Positions 16,695 to 25,310 of a DNA stretch of 64,000 bases are shown here, piece after piece. The stretch spans positions 248,001 to 312,000 of the forward strand of contig CBDHHG010000035.1 of the NCBI GenBank assembly GCA_965263225.1, given 5' to 3'. Numbering within the stretch: the stretch's first letter is position 1; each line of letters begins with the position of its first letter. The position numbers were made by a program, and so were the translations under genes. The stretch is from DT-111 sp965263225. Its GTDB lineage: Bacteria > Bacteroidota > Bacteroidia > Chitinophagales > Saprospiraceae. The notes beneath the pieces are model-generated. The model worked only from the letters and a program-made list of their open reading frames with translations. It searched no databases and was not told the DNA's origin.

Positions 16695-17750
16695 TTACAT
16701 TTGCTCCCGGATACGCTCAGCCATATCCTCCATTTTCTTCTCCTTAGCCAATACCTGATCAATGATGACTAAGTTAGTGAAGTAGTTATCTGGATCGAAG
16801 CTCTTTAAATAAGATTCATTGAAGTAAAAGTGCAGATCTTCAAAAGGAGCACATTGATACAGCATAAAAGCTTCTTCGTGCACATCGAATACACAAAGTA
16901 GAAAGTAATGCTTTGATTGTTCTGGCAGGCAGTTCAGCATGATTGGGTAATCAAAGTATTGAGCTCGCCAAAAGCCGAAAAGGTTAGCTTCAAATAAAGG
17001 ATAGTATTGGATTTTACAGGGGTTATCCTCCTTGCTTAGCAAATGTTCCAGTTGCCCCAGTTGATTGCGCATTTTGGTTAGGGGGATATCTTGCGGGTGC
17101 AGATTGGCGAAATCTTGCCAGGTATAGGAGCGAAGATCATAGTACTCGACTTCCCCAATCCGCAACTTATAATCAAAGCGTGGGTAACCCGGTACGATAT
17201 AGCCAGGATAATAATAGGGGAGCTCTTTTTCCATGCAGAAAGAGATTTCCATTAGCATGGTGTAAAACCCCAAACTGTTCTTCTGATAGTCGGGATCGTA
17301 AATGCCCATGATACTGGCTAGACTGTCTTTTCCCTGATCAAAGAAACTAGCCGCGATTAAGCGATTATCCTTGTAAACGGAAACCTCAAAGGTATCGTAG
17401 ATATTGAAATCCTCTCCATCGAGTAGTGAGTCCTTTAGACTAGGAGCCAGTACTCCCCTAAAGGAGGCCTTATACTTCTGGTAAAGATTTTCCTTTTCTG
17501 AATCAATGAAGGCCCTTCGGATCTCGGTATGAAACTCTGACTGATTATTGCGAATGATCTTGCGTAAACTCTTCCGGAACCGATACCCCTCCAAAGAAAG
17601 GCGAATCCAGATGGCTGAAAAAAACTGATGGTTGAAGCAGAGGAAATGGGTGGTAAAGATTGTTTGCCCCATACGGTACCACCCTCGAGCTAGATAGGCA
17701 TCGAGTTCCTCGGGAACCATCATGTCAGGATAGTGTTTTTCCGCAAACAT
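16695..17750 (-). CDS. Arginyl-tRNA--protein transferase-like protein (ATE C-terminal fold)
   Basis: 351 residues. The stretch YxKYKASFRGVLAP near residue 95 and the block ELPYYYPGYIVPGYPRFDYKLR near residue 180 match the GNAT-like C-terminal domain of ATE-type aminoacyl-tRNA-protein transferases (in other bacteria WLGYWIxGCxKMxYK). The N-terminal cysteine-rich region of eukaryotic ATE1 is missing. Family members attach Arg or Leu from a charged tRNA to the N-terminus of proteins and mark them for ClpAP-type degradation. A 120-residue C-terminal extension has no motif I know. Transfer activity and amino-acid choice are inference. Confidence 0.75.
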   Translation of the reverse strand: MFAEKHYPDMMVPEELDAYLARGWYRMGQTIFTTHFLCFNHQFFSAIWIRLSLEGYRFRKSLRKIIRNNQSEFHTEIRRAFIDSEKENLYQKYKASFRGVLAPSLKDSLLDGEDFNIYDTFEVSVYKDNRLIAASFFDQGKDSLASIMGIYDPDYQKNSLGFYTMLMEISFCMEKELPYYYPGYIVPGYPRFDYKLRIGEVEYYDLRSYTWQDFANLHPQDIPLTKMRNQLGQLEHLLSKEDNPCKIQYYPLFEANLFGFWRAQYFDYPIMLNCLPEQSKHYFLLCVFDVHEEAFMLYQCAPFEDLHFYFNESYLKSFDPDNYFTNLVIIDQVLAKEKKMEDMAERIREQM

Positions 17751-17853
17751 TTCAATTCAAGATAGGATCAAAACAAGGGGGTAAATTATGTCTTAGCCCC
17801 ATATAATGCAAGTTTTACCTGGGAAAATACAGGAATCTTTACGTGGCTTTTTC

Positions 17854-19683
17854 CTAAAGGATTCCATATAACTCACCTCCTTTTGCAAATAATCGATCCA
17901 CTTTCTGACTCACAGCTTTATCTGTAATAAGCGGTGGTGCATGATGAGGCTTGATTCGTGCATCAATTACCAACGGCCCCGTACAACCCCAATGTTTGTG
18001 CAAGACTGAACTGCCAACACCATAAATGTCATGGGATGGATTGGCTCGTGTAAAGCTGGCCCAAAGGAAGTTATTCAGCGTTTCCGTCAAAAACTGGCTA
18101 TCGTCGCAGATGATAATCAGTGGAATTTGGTCCCAATCGTATCCTTCTAATCCCGATACGAGATCATCCATAGCTTTGGAAGGCTGAGATGGGTCAAAGG
18201 CTGGCCCTTGGATGGCCAAAATCCCGGGTTGCAGGAAGCGAGGTGTCTGAAAACCACTGGGTAATCGTAGTCCAGCCGGTAATTCTGCCCCCAGCGTGCG
18301 AAGTTTCGGTCCATGACAAGCAACCACAACCTTTGAACCGGCATTCCAACCTGAGCCAGAGTAATCAAGCGTATCGATGGTAGTGTTGGTCTGGAAATGT
18401 AGGTCCCTTTTCCAGTCCACTCTTTCCAGAAGATGTTGGAAGAAAGCAGGTATATCGTGCGTGTTTAAGTTAGGATAATCATTCGAAGCAGCGATAAAAA
18501 GGAATTTAGCCAAAGAGGTCTGCCCCGTTCCTAAAATCCGGTTGGCCTGCGTTAAGATCTCTTCTGGCTTGGGGTCGCGGAATGGCATGTATCGCTCCGT
18601 TCCAATCGCAAGTAGCAATGGGTGGACACCAGCCGCGTCTACCGCATTGATCTCTTTGATGCCCGGGAACTCTTGAGGGGTAAGCAACTTCACCATTTTA
18701 TGAATCAAATAACCGAAACTTGAATCTTCTTGCGGCGGCCTACCCACGACGGTGAAATGCCAGATTGGATCTTTTCTGTAATAGACTTTCTCTACCTCCA
18801 TTACCGGAAATTCATGAGCCAAGCTATAATAACCCAAATGATCCCCAAAGGGTCCTTCCATCTTCTTTTCGCCTTTTCGAATGATTCCTGTGATCACAAA
18901 GTCAGCATCCGAAGAAAGATGAAATTGATTGCGCGTCGTGTATCTAAATCGTCGGCCGCCTAGCATCCCGGCAAAGGTCAACTCGGACAAGCCCTCCGGT
19001 AAGGGCATGATAGCAGCAAAGGCATGGGAAGGCGGACCGCCCACGAATATAGAGGTGCGAAACGGTTCTTCGGTCTCGTTATAGGCTGTATGGTGGACGC
19101 CAATTCCCCGGTGAATTTGATAGTGCATTCCAACTTCTTGGTTAGGCACATAATCATTACCGGAAAGCTGGATTCTATACATGCCCAGGTTAGATTGCAT
19201 AATCTGCCTAGAGTAGGGGGGGAGGGTGAAAACCTGTGGTAAGGTGACAAAAGCTCCTCCATCATCCGGCCAGGATTTGATTTGGGGCAGTTGATCTATC
19301 GTGGTTGTGCCGTAAGTGATCGGACTGCTAAGTCGGCTTCGCATCGGTAAGGCTGATAAAGCCGTAAAGGGGGCTCCCAGGTATCGTGTAGGATTTTTAA
19401 AGAAATTAGCCGGATCTGCCTTTAATTCGATGACCCGTTGTACTTTCTCCAAGGTTTTCCGGAATATAAAATCTGTTCGTTCGTAAGTGCCGTAAAGATT
19501 GGAGGCGGCTTGGAAGGGACTTCCCTTGACCCGCTCAAAGAGCAAGGCTGGTCCCTTGGCATCAAATACCCGTCGATGTACTTCTGCGATTTCTAGATTG
19601 GGATCTAGCTCTGTCTTTATTCGTACTAAATGTCCATGTTTCTCGAGGTCATTCACGCAAGCGCGCAGACTACTATAACTCAT
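17854..19683 (-). CDS. UbiD family decarboxylase
   Basis: 609 residues, the longer form common in Bacteroidota. UbiD enzymes use prenylated FMN to decarboxylate aromatic or unsaturated acids. Visible blocks are MSYSSLRACVNDLEKHGHLVRI (start), GNDYVPNQEVGMHYQIHRG (about residue 175-193; Mn/prFMN site), and EGPFGDHLGYYS (about 276-287), with the acidic residues of the active site. UbiD genes of this length in this phylum are mostly linked to menaquinone synthesis, but no other mqn or men gene is in the window. No ubiX (prenyl-FMN maker) is near either. It is divergent from thyA. Confidence 0.88.
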   Translation of the reverse strand: MSYSSLRACVNDLEKHGHLVRIKTELDPNLEIAEVHRRVFDAKGPALLFERVKGSPFQAASNLYGTYERTDFIFRKTLEKVQRVIELKADPANFFKNPTRYLGAPFTALSALPMRSRLSSPITYGTTTIDQLPQIKSWPDDGGAFVTLPQVFTLPPYSRQIMQSNLGMYRIQLSGNDYVPNQEVGMHYQIHRGIGVHHTAYNETEEPFRTSIFVGGPPSHAFAAIMPLPEGLSELTFAGMLGGRRFRYTTRNQFHLSSDADFVITGIIRKGEKKMEGPFGDHLGYYSLAHEFPVMEVEKVYYRKDPIWHFTVVGRPPQEDSSFGYLIHKMVKLLTPQEFPGIKEINAVDAAGVHPLLLAIGTERYMPFRDPKPEEILTQANRILGTGQTSLAKFLFIAASNDYPNLNTHDIPAFFQHLLERVDWKRDLHFQTNTTIDTLDYSGSGWNAGSKVVVACHGPKLRTLGAELPAGLRLPSGFQTPRFLQPGILAIQGPAFDPSQPSKAMDDLVSGLEGYDWDQIPLIIICDDSQFLTETLNNFLWASFTRANPSHDIYGVGSSVLHKHWGCTGPLVIDARIKPHHAPPLITDKAVSQKVDRLFAKGGELYGIL

Positions 19684-19878
19684 AAAACCGTTTCTAATTT
19701 AATCAGGATTGCAATTTTGTCCTGGGACTTTCCCTGAAGTTGTTTAATAATGTCTGCTGAGTCGAAAAGAGCTTCATCGCGGTCAGTGAGATATTTTAAA
19801 CAACTTCCGTAAGGACTGGCTAGTTAACAAATGGAATTGTGGGAAGTTTTGTATTATTGCGACAAGTAAGCATTTCCT

Positions 19879-20673
19879 ATGAAAAACTATTTGAATCTTC
19901 TCCAAGATATTCTAGATAATGGTGCCTTAAAGAGCGATAGAACAGGAACTGGGACTCGCTCGATTTTTGGTTATCAAATGCGCTTTAACCTTCAAGAAGG
20001 ATTTCCTCTTCTAACTACTAAGAAGTTACATTTGAAGTCAATCATCTACGAACTGTTATGGTTCCTAAAAGGAGATACTAATGTAAAGTATTTACAGGAA
20101 AATGGGGTGCGGATTTGGAATGAATGGGCAGATGAGAATGGGGACCTAGGACCAATTTACGGAAAACAATGGGTTGCTTGGCAAAGGCCGGATGGTACTA
20201 CGGTCAATCAAATTGAACGAGCTGTAGATCAGATCAAGAATAACCCAGATTCTCGCAGAATAATTGTAAATGCTTGGAATGCAGGTGAGTTGGACGAAAT
20301 GGCACTCACCCCTTGCCATGCTTTGTTTCAGTTCTATGTAGTAGATGGGAAATTATCTTGCCAGATGTATCAGCGGTCTGCTGATGTATTTCTAGGTGTA
20401 CCCTTTAACATTGCGTCCTATGCCCTACTAAACATGATGATGGCCCAGGTTTGCGATCTAGCGCCCGGCGATTTCATTATTACCTTTGGTGATGCACATC
20501 TTTACTCCAATCACGAAGAGCAAGCTCGCTTGCAATTGACCAGAGCACCTCGTCCCTTACCACGTATGCTTATTAATCCAGCCGTTAAGGATATTTTTGG
20601 ATTTCAATATGAGGACTTTAGCTTGGTAGATTATGATCCTCATCCACACATAAAGGCTAAAGTAGCCGTCTAG
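19879..20673 (+). CDS. thyA: Thymidylate synthase
   Basis: 264 residues, the same as E. coli ThyA. It methylates dUMP to dTMP with methylene-tetrahydrofolate. The catalytic Cys is residue 146 in LTPCHALFQFYV, exactly as in E. coli. Also present: RTGTGTRSIFGYQMRF at the start, LWFLKGDTN, the phosphate-binding RRIIVNAWN, YQRSADVFLGVPFNIASYALL, and the C-terminal KAKVAV. It stands alone here, with no folA behind it; folK lies 16 kb away. Only 5 bases separate it from the convergent small gene. Confidence 0.98.
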   Translation: MKNYLNLLQDILDNGALKSDRTGTGTRSIFGYQMRFNLQEGFPLLTTKKLHLKSIIYELLWFLKGDTNVKYLQENGVRIWNEWADENGDLGPIYGKQWVAWQRPDGTTVNQIERAVDQIKNNPDSRRIIVNAWNAGELDEMALTPCHALFQFYVVDGKLSCQMYQRSADVFLGVPFNIASYALLNMMMAQVCDLAPGDFIITFGDAHLYSNHEEQARLQLTRAPRPLPRMLINPAVKDIFGFQYEDFSLVDYDPHPHIKAKVAV

Positions 20674-20678
20674 TTGCA

Positions 20679-20921
20679 TTATCCCATAGGGGTAAAGATA
20701 TCATCGATCGATTGCTGTAGATCATTTGCGTCCGAGTCCAGGCTGTTCTCGGTACGTCCCAGCCCTAATGCATGAGCTAGAGGGTCCGTCTTGGGAAGTT
20801 CTGGCGAAGAGCTTGGAGGGGAGGTATCTTCAACTTCCAGGATTTGGCGAATAGTTTCCAGCACCTCGGGGTCATTGGTTGCCATTATTTGTTGCACCAA
20901 GCGTAATTTTAATGACTTCAT
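20679..20921 (-). CDS. Small unknown protein
   Basis: 80 residues, acidic. The N-terminal 27 residues (MKSLKLRLVQQIMATNDPEVLETIRQILE) form a predicted helical hairpin resembling the start of many small Bacteroidota proteins sometimes labelled antitoxin-like. The middle is Ser/Pro-rich and disordered (VEDTSPPSSSPELPKTDP). No toxin gene accompanies it. It lies between thyA and the CPBP remnant. Low certainty that it is expressed. Confidence 0.5.
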   Translation of the reverse strand: MKSLKLRLVQQIMATNDPEVLETIRQILEVEDTSPPSSSPELPKTDPLAHALGLGRTENSLDSDANDLQQSIDDIFTPMG

Positions 20922-21012
20922 ATCCTCTGGTTTTCAAATTGCAAATTTCTGCCTATGCAAGGTAAGTAGGTCCCCGAGAATTTTCATCAGATTTAGTTCA
21001 TAGATTTTGTGA

Positions 21013-21423
21013 TTGTATAACCTTGTTGGTTCATCTCTCCAGATTGTAACCCGCTTGCGCAACATTGCAATCTACATAGCCGCAGGTTGGTTAGTGACGC
21101 TGATCACCGAAGAAGGATTTTTCCGAGCTTGGCTTTGGGCTGCAATAGCCAATGGGAAAGATAATACGAGAACCCCACTGATCACTACCAGTATCTTTTT
21201 TGTCATATGGCATATTTCTGCTGTAACTTCTGGATCGGACTACGGCTTGCCTTTTGGGCAAATCCCCATCTACTTAGTAAACGTGATGTTGTTGGGCTTG
21301 ATTTGGGGGTTGATGCGCTGGTGCTCAGGCTCAATTCTGGTTCCAACGCTAGTACACGCCGTCTGGAGAAAAGCGAGCACTAGGCAATGTAGAGCAAAGA
21401 TCATCCCGATCCACAGGTTGTAG
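21013..21423 (+). pseudogene. Remnant of a CPBP-family intramembrane protease
   Basis: The frame carries the CPBP hallmarks in order: EEGFFRAWLW (EExxxR motif, about residues 34-43), FFVIWHISAV (metal-ligand His) and SGSILVPTLVHAVW (second His block). The first 30 residues lack the usual N-terminal membrane helices and start from a poor TTG. After HAVW the frame turns to RKASTRQC, while the next frame reads EKRALGNVEQ, the kind of sequence that normally follows about 10 residues further on in this family. So a small deletion with frame loss removed the last helix. An intact but different CPBP gene lies at 54719-55501. Confidence 0.6.
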
Positions 21424-21445
21424 CGGTTCGGGATGATGCATTTTT
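21400..21445. terminator. Hairpin terminator between CPBP remnant and egtD
   Basis: Arms 21400-21412 and 21425-21437 (ATCATCCCGATCC against GGTTCGGGATGAT, 12 of 13 pairs), then GCA and TTTTT at 21441-21445. It can stop plus-strand transcription and lies just past the stop of the convergent egtD gene. Confidence 0.7.
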
Positions 21446-21452
21446 GTCGATA

Positions 21453-22424
21453 CTAAGGCTTAATCCACAAACTGTCGACAAAGTATTTTTTAGAATCGTA
21501 GAAGTTCTTCACCAGTTCAAAACCAGATTTTTTAGCCAGTTGCTCTACTTCTTCAAGGCTGTATTTTTGCGATAATTCTACCCCAATGGCTTCCCAGGCA
21601 TCGAAATGGATAATGCTGGAAATGGCCCCGATCTCGACCTCCTGTTGTACCTTGCTAACGATATAGCTCTTGGTTTCTCCTGTAAGTGGGTTATAGGTCT
21701 CCCAATGTTTGAATTGATCTACCTTAAAGTTTCCATCTAACTCCCGATTGATCCGGTGCAATAGGTTGAGATTAAAGGCAGCTGTAATTCCTTCTGGGTC
21801 ATTGTAAGCCTCAAGGATAACGGCAGGATCTTTCTTTAGGTCTACGCCCAAAAGAAGCATATCCCCTGGAGCTAAAAGATTATTGAGTTGACTTAAAAAT
21901 GCCTGGGATTCTTCCCTGGTCAAATTTCCAATGTTCGCCCCCAAGAAGAAGATCACCTTTTTTTGATGATCACCAATCTGCCGCAATTCTTCCAAAACCT
22001 GAAAATACTCTCCGTGGAGGGGAGCCACTTCTAAATTAGATAATTCTTCCTGTAGGGAATCTTGTAAGGTATCCAGAACGGAGGAGGAGATGTCAACAGG
22101 ACGGTATTTGAAGGAAATCCCTTTTTCTACCAGATGGCGAAGCAATACTTTCGTTTTCAGTCCATCCCCAGCTCCCAACTCAATTAAATCAAATGCGTGG
22201 TCTCCCAATTGTTGCAGAATTGATCCTTTCTGGCGGTCAAATATTTCGTATTCGGAATTCGTGAGATAATAACTGGGCATGTGCATGATCTGTTGAAAAA
22301 GGCGATCGCCATGCTCGTCGTAGAAGTATTTAGAAGAGATTTGTTTGGGAACACGCTGCAGCCCTTCCAGTACGCTTAATGCAAAAGCTTTTTTACTCCC
22401 AGCTAGGGACGTAGTAATAGTCAT
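21453..22424 (-). CDS. egtD: L-histidine N-alpha-methyltransferase (ergothioneine synthesis)
   Basis: 323 residues, normal for EgtD. It trimethylates histidine to hercynine with SAM, the first step of ergothioneine synthesis. The start of the conserved part is LQRVPKQISSKYFYDEHGDRLF. The SAM motif is DLIELGAGDGLKT (about residue 80-92), followed by YRPVDISSSVL. LGANIGNLTREES and NLLHRINRELDGNF are further EgtD blocks. It follows egtB on the same strand after a 207-base gap that has no gene and no clear terminator. Confidence 0.95.
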   Translation of the reverse strand: MTITTSLAGSKKAFALSVLEGLQRVPKQISSKYFYDEHGDRLFQQIMHMPSYYLTNSEYEIFDRQKGSILQQLGDHAFDLIELGAGDGLKTKVLLRHLVEKGISFKYRPVDISSSVLDTLQDSLQEELSNLEVAPLHGEYFQVLEELRQIGDHQKKVIFFLGANIGNLTREESQAFLSQLNNLLAPGDMLLLGVDLKKDPAVILEAYNDPEGITAAFNLNLLHRINRELDGNFKVDQFKHWETYNPLTGETKSYIVSKVQQEVEIGAISSIIHFDAWEAIGVELSQKYSLEEVEQLAKKSGFELVKNFYDSKKYFVDSLWIKP

Positions 22425-22631
22425 TGTTTTGGTATTAGATACGAATATTAAAGAAAGTAAAGCTGGAGCTGTCTTTTGATCAGAGTTGGACCATGAACAG
22501 ATGTCAATAAAACATCTTTTTAGCTAAAAGGATTAGGCTTTGGTCAGAAATCAGTCTGAAAAGCCGAATCACCTGAAAGGTGGCGTGATTTCCTTGTTAA
22601 AGCAAGAAAACCATAGCCACCCGGTTTTGCT

Positions 22632-23918
22632 TTATTTGGCCAGGCGTATGCCCGTAAATTGCCATCTTTTATCCGTTTGGAAAAAATTCCGGTAAGTCGG
22701 GCGAATATGTGAGCGAGGAGTAGCACAAGAGCCTCCTCTGAGCACCATCTGATTGACCATGAACTTTCCATTGTATTCACCTAAGGCTCCCTTCAACCTG
22801 GGATAATTAGGGTAGGGCAGGTAGGCGCTTGCCGTCCATTCCCAAACGTTACCCAACATTTGATAATCTTGCTCATGCTGCTGGGCGATGGGATGAAAAT
22901 GGCCATCTTCCAGGAAATTTCCCTCCGCAGGAATATCTGTATACCATTGTTGGCAGGCAACTTCCCATTCGAATTCGGTCGGCAAACGTAAGCCTTTCCA
23001 ACGAGCGTAGGCATCCGCTTCAAAATAGCTCACATGAGTCACTGGTAAGTTGTGATCTACTTTTTGTAATCCATTCAGGGTGAAATGAAACCATTCGCCC
23101 TCTTCTTTGAACCAGTGTAATGGCGCTTTGAAATTCAGGCTTTTAGCCCATTCCCAACCTTCTGATAACCAATGCTCGAATTGCTCATAACCACCGGACT
23201 CAATGAATGTGATGTATTCTCCATTGGTTACTAGACGGTTTTGAATCTCATAGGTGTGCAGGTAGACCTTGTGTCTGCTCAATTCATTATCCCAGCAAAA
23301 GCCTTCCCCGCCAAAACCCACTTCATATACCCTTTCTTCTACTTTGGTAAATGCCGCAGTTCCGATTTTCGAACTGGCTAAGGATGCTGCTTCCTGTTTC
23401 TTGTACCTTGGAAATAAAGGATTATTCCCCAAAATGTATTTGATATCTGTAACTAGTAATTCTTGGTGTTGTTGCTCATGTTGTAAGCCAATCTCTACAA
23501 GCTCAGCCAATTCCTTAGGTAAGGATTGCCCACTGTACTTTTCTAACCACTGGGCCATGTGTTGATCCACATGAGTACGGTATTCCAGCACGGTATCAAG
23601 AGTGGGGCGCGTCATATTACCGCGATTACTACGCAGGATTCTAGGGCCCTGGCTCTCGTAATAACTGTTGAAAAAGTAGTTCAGCTTTAGATTAAAAGCT
23701 TGATAGTCCTCTAATTGCTCCACCAAGATGAAATTTTCAAAAAACCAGGTGGTATGCCCCAAATGCCATTTAGGTGGACTTACATCCATTACGGGTTGCA
23801 CAACATAATCTTCCGCGTGTAAGGGCTCACAAATCTTAATACTCCAAGCTCTGATTTTGTCATAACTGGCGAGAAGAGCAGCAGCCGGATTATACGTGGG
23901 CGTAACGGTCATATTCAA
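22632..23918 (-). CDS. egtB: Ergothioneine biosynthesis sulfoxide synthase EgtB
   Basis: 428 residues. It joins hercynine to a thiol (gamma-glutamylcysteine or cysteine) with O2 and non-haem iron. The N-terminal DinB-like domain carries the iron ligands: His in PKWHLGHTTWFFE (about residue 52) and the pair in HEQQHQELL (about 140-144). The C-terminal formylglycine-enzyme-like domain has GNVWEWTASAYLPYP and RGGSCATPRSHIRPTYRNFF. The usual egtA, egtC and egtE are absent in this cluster, so the thiol donor and the C-S lyase must come from elsewhere. It is flanked upstream by a DUF427 gene in the same direction. Confidence 0.95.
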   Translation of the reverse strand: MNMTVTPTYNPAAALLASYDKIRAWSIKICEPLHAEDYVVQPVMDVSPPKWHLGHTTWFFENFILVEQLEDYQAFNLKLNYFFNSYYESQGPRILRSNRGNMTRPTLDTVLEYRTHVDQHMAQWLEKYSGQSLPKELAELVEIGLQHEQQHQELLVTDIKYILGNNPLFPRYKKQEAASLASSKIGTAAFTKVEERVYEVGFGGEGFCWDNELSRHKVYLHTYEIQNRLVTNGEYITFIESGGYEQFEHWLSEGWEWAKSLNFKAPLHWFKEEGEWFHFTLNGLQKVDHNLPVTHVSYFEADAYARWKGLRLPTEFEWEVACQQWYTDIPAEGNFLEDGHFHPIAQQHEQDYQMLGNVWEWTASAYLPYPNYPRLKGALGEYNGKFMVNQMVLRGGSCATPRSHIRPTYRNFFQTDKRWQFTGIRLAK

Positions 23919-23968
23919 TCACTTATTTAAAATAAGAAAATAGGATTCAGAACAAAAAATGTAAATAT

Positions 23969-24259
23969 TTAGGCATCTACTACTTCTACACCTTTCCAAA
24001 AAGCTACTCGATCTTTGATCACTTTGGCAGCGTCTTTTGGAGCTGGGTAGTACCAAGCGGCGTCGGAGTTTTCCTTTCCGTCCACGGACAGGCTGTAGTA
24101 GGAAGCCGTTCCCTTCCACGGACACACAGTATGGGTAGCACTCTCTTGGAAAAAATCTTTGTTTAGGCTCTCTACCGGGAAGTAGGCATTGCCCTCGATG
24201 TTAACGATGTCATCACTTTCGGCCAATACCTGGCCATTCCAAATTGCTTTCTTTTTCAT
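23969..24259 (-). CDS. DUF427 domain protein
   Basis: 96 residues covering the whole DUF427 domain. Markers are the opening AIWNGQVLAESDD, NAYFPVESL, CPWKGTASYYSL and AAWYYPAPKDAA, ending DRVAFWKGVEV. The structure of the family is a small beta-rich fold and its function is unknown. It is cytoplasmic. It lies 50 bases upstream of egtB and 60 bases downstream of the next gene on the same strand, so it is probably in the ergothioneine operon. Confidence 0.9.
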   Translation of the reverse strand: MKKKAIWNGQVLAESDDIVNIEGNAYFPVESLNKDFFQESATHTVCPWKGTASYYSLSVDGKENSDAAWYYPAPKDAAKVIKDRVAFWKGVEVVDA

Positions 24260-24319
24260 ATTACAGGTTTACGTAGCTTCAGGCAACATTGTTGGAGTGT
24301 CCATCCATGCAATAGAAGG

Positions 24320-25177
24320 TCAATCCGCTCCAATTAGGTCCAATGTGGCCTCAATGGCTGAATCAAAAAAGGTTTGTACTATTTCCTGCTGATCATGTGA
24401 TTGGGCAGATGCCGTCACTACTGACAAGGGTAAGACAGCACCAGTCCAGTTTTTTTGATACCAACGCCCGCCGCCCACCAGCTCCGGCAAGAAATCCGGA
24501 TAACTGATGGTCTGTTTGGACCAATGATTAACATAGAAGTACATGTCATTAACTGAACCGTCAGGGACTGCCATCCCCAAACCTATGGAGTTTAGGTTTT
24601 GATGAGTTTCATCTCTTCGTATCGGGATGTGCACCCCAATATCAAAATGATGGGGCCATGTTCTGATGGACGAAGCATATGGATACTCAGGCGCAATTGA
24701 AACAAAAATTTCTTGCGCATTGTTTCTTCGCCTGGCTAATTCTAACAAAATTCCTTGCAATGGCTTGATAAATGGGCGACCATGCTGAATAGGATGCTTT
24801 GGCATGTCATACCTTTCCAATGCCTTAATTCTATTACCCGCTAGGCCTAATTTGTACAAGGTTGCTTGTAGCCAACTGTATACGCTAGCAAGCGTTTCAC
24901 CTGCCAGGGAAAAGCGTGTCTTAATCACTCCCTGATCTAAAATGGCTAAAGTGAATTCGGGATACTCCAGCGCAATTTGATAGCGACCCTCTATGGGATG
25001 GGTGACTAAGGCTTGCAGCTTGTCTTCCCAACCTAAATTCGTGTGAGAATCATCCTGCTGATGGGGTAAGAGTGACTCGGCAGTACTCGCTAGCAGCTGG
25101 GCCGCATGGTGTAGCCTCAGAATAGTCTCTTGTAGTATTTTCGGATCGTATCCCTTCAGGGGACGCCATGCTGACAT
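24320..25177 (-). CDS. Unrecognised protein at the head of the egt operon
   Basis: 285 residues, cytoplasmic, no signal or membrane helix. It is Trp/His-rich. The central block SSIRTWPHHFDIGVHIPI (about residues 170-187) resembles WPEHFD-type motifs of some uncharacterised metal-binding proteins. It is followed by LGMAVPDGSVNDMYFYVNHW and GGRWYQKNWTGAVLP. The His/Asp cluster might bind a metal. First gene of the run unknown-DUF427-egtB-egtD, 133 bases from the divergent aldo/keto reductase. A part in ergothioneine or thiol chemistry is a guess from position only. Confidence 0.7.
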   Translation of the reverse strand: MSAWRPLKGYDPKILQETILRLHHAAQLLASTAESLLPHQQDDSHTNLGWEDKLQALVTHPIEGRYQIALEYPEFTLAILDQGVIKTRFSLAGETLASVYSWLQATLYKLGLAGNRIKALERYDMPKHPIQHGRPFIKPLQGILLELARRRNNAQEIFVSIAPEYPYASSIRTWPHHFDIGVHIPIRRDETHQNLNSIGLGMAVPDGSVNDMYFYVNHWSKQTISYPDFLPELVGGGRWYQKNWTGAVLPLSVVTASAQSHDQQEIVQTFFDSAIEATLDLIGAD

Positions 25178-25278
25178 GATATTGCTTTGATTTTTTTACC
25201 TTTCTAACTTTAAATATATGGCTTATGTTGACCCATACCAGCGGAGTGGGCTGTAGAGCCTGGATTTCAGACTGATTC

Positions 25279-25293
25279 TGTCGTTTAACGACA
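25279..25293. promoter_or_regulatory. Palindrome TGTCGTT-T-AACGACA between divergent operons
   Basis: Perfect 7-base inverted repeat around one central base, 17 bases before the aldo/keto reductase ATG and about 100 bases before the start of the egt operon on the other strand. Its size and position suit a repressor operator. No regulator gene is adjacent, so the binding protein is unknown. Confidence 0.45.
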
Positions 25294-25310
25294 ACATTTC
25301 CAGAAAGATT

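Noticed and set aside
20679..20921. Toxin-antitoxin antitoxin
   Set aside because: Only the helical start is reminiscent; no toxin frame is adjacent on either strand.
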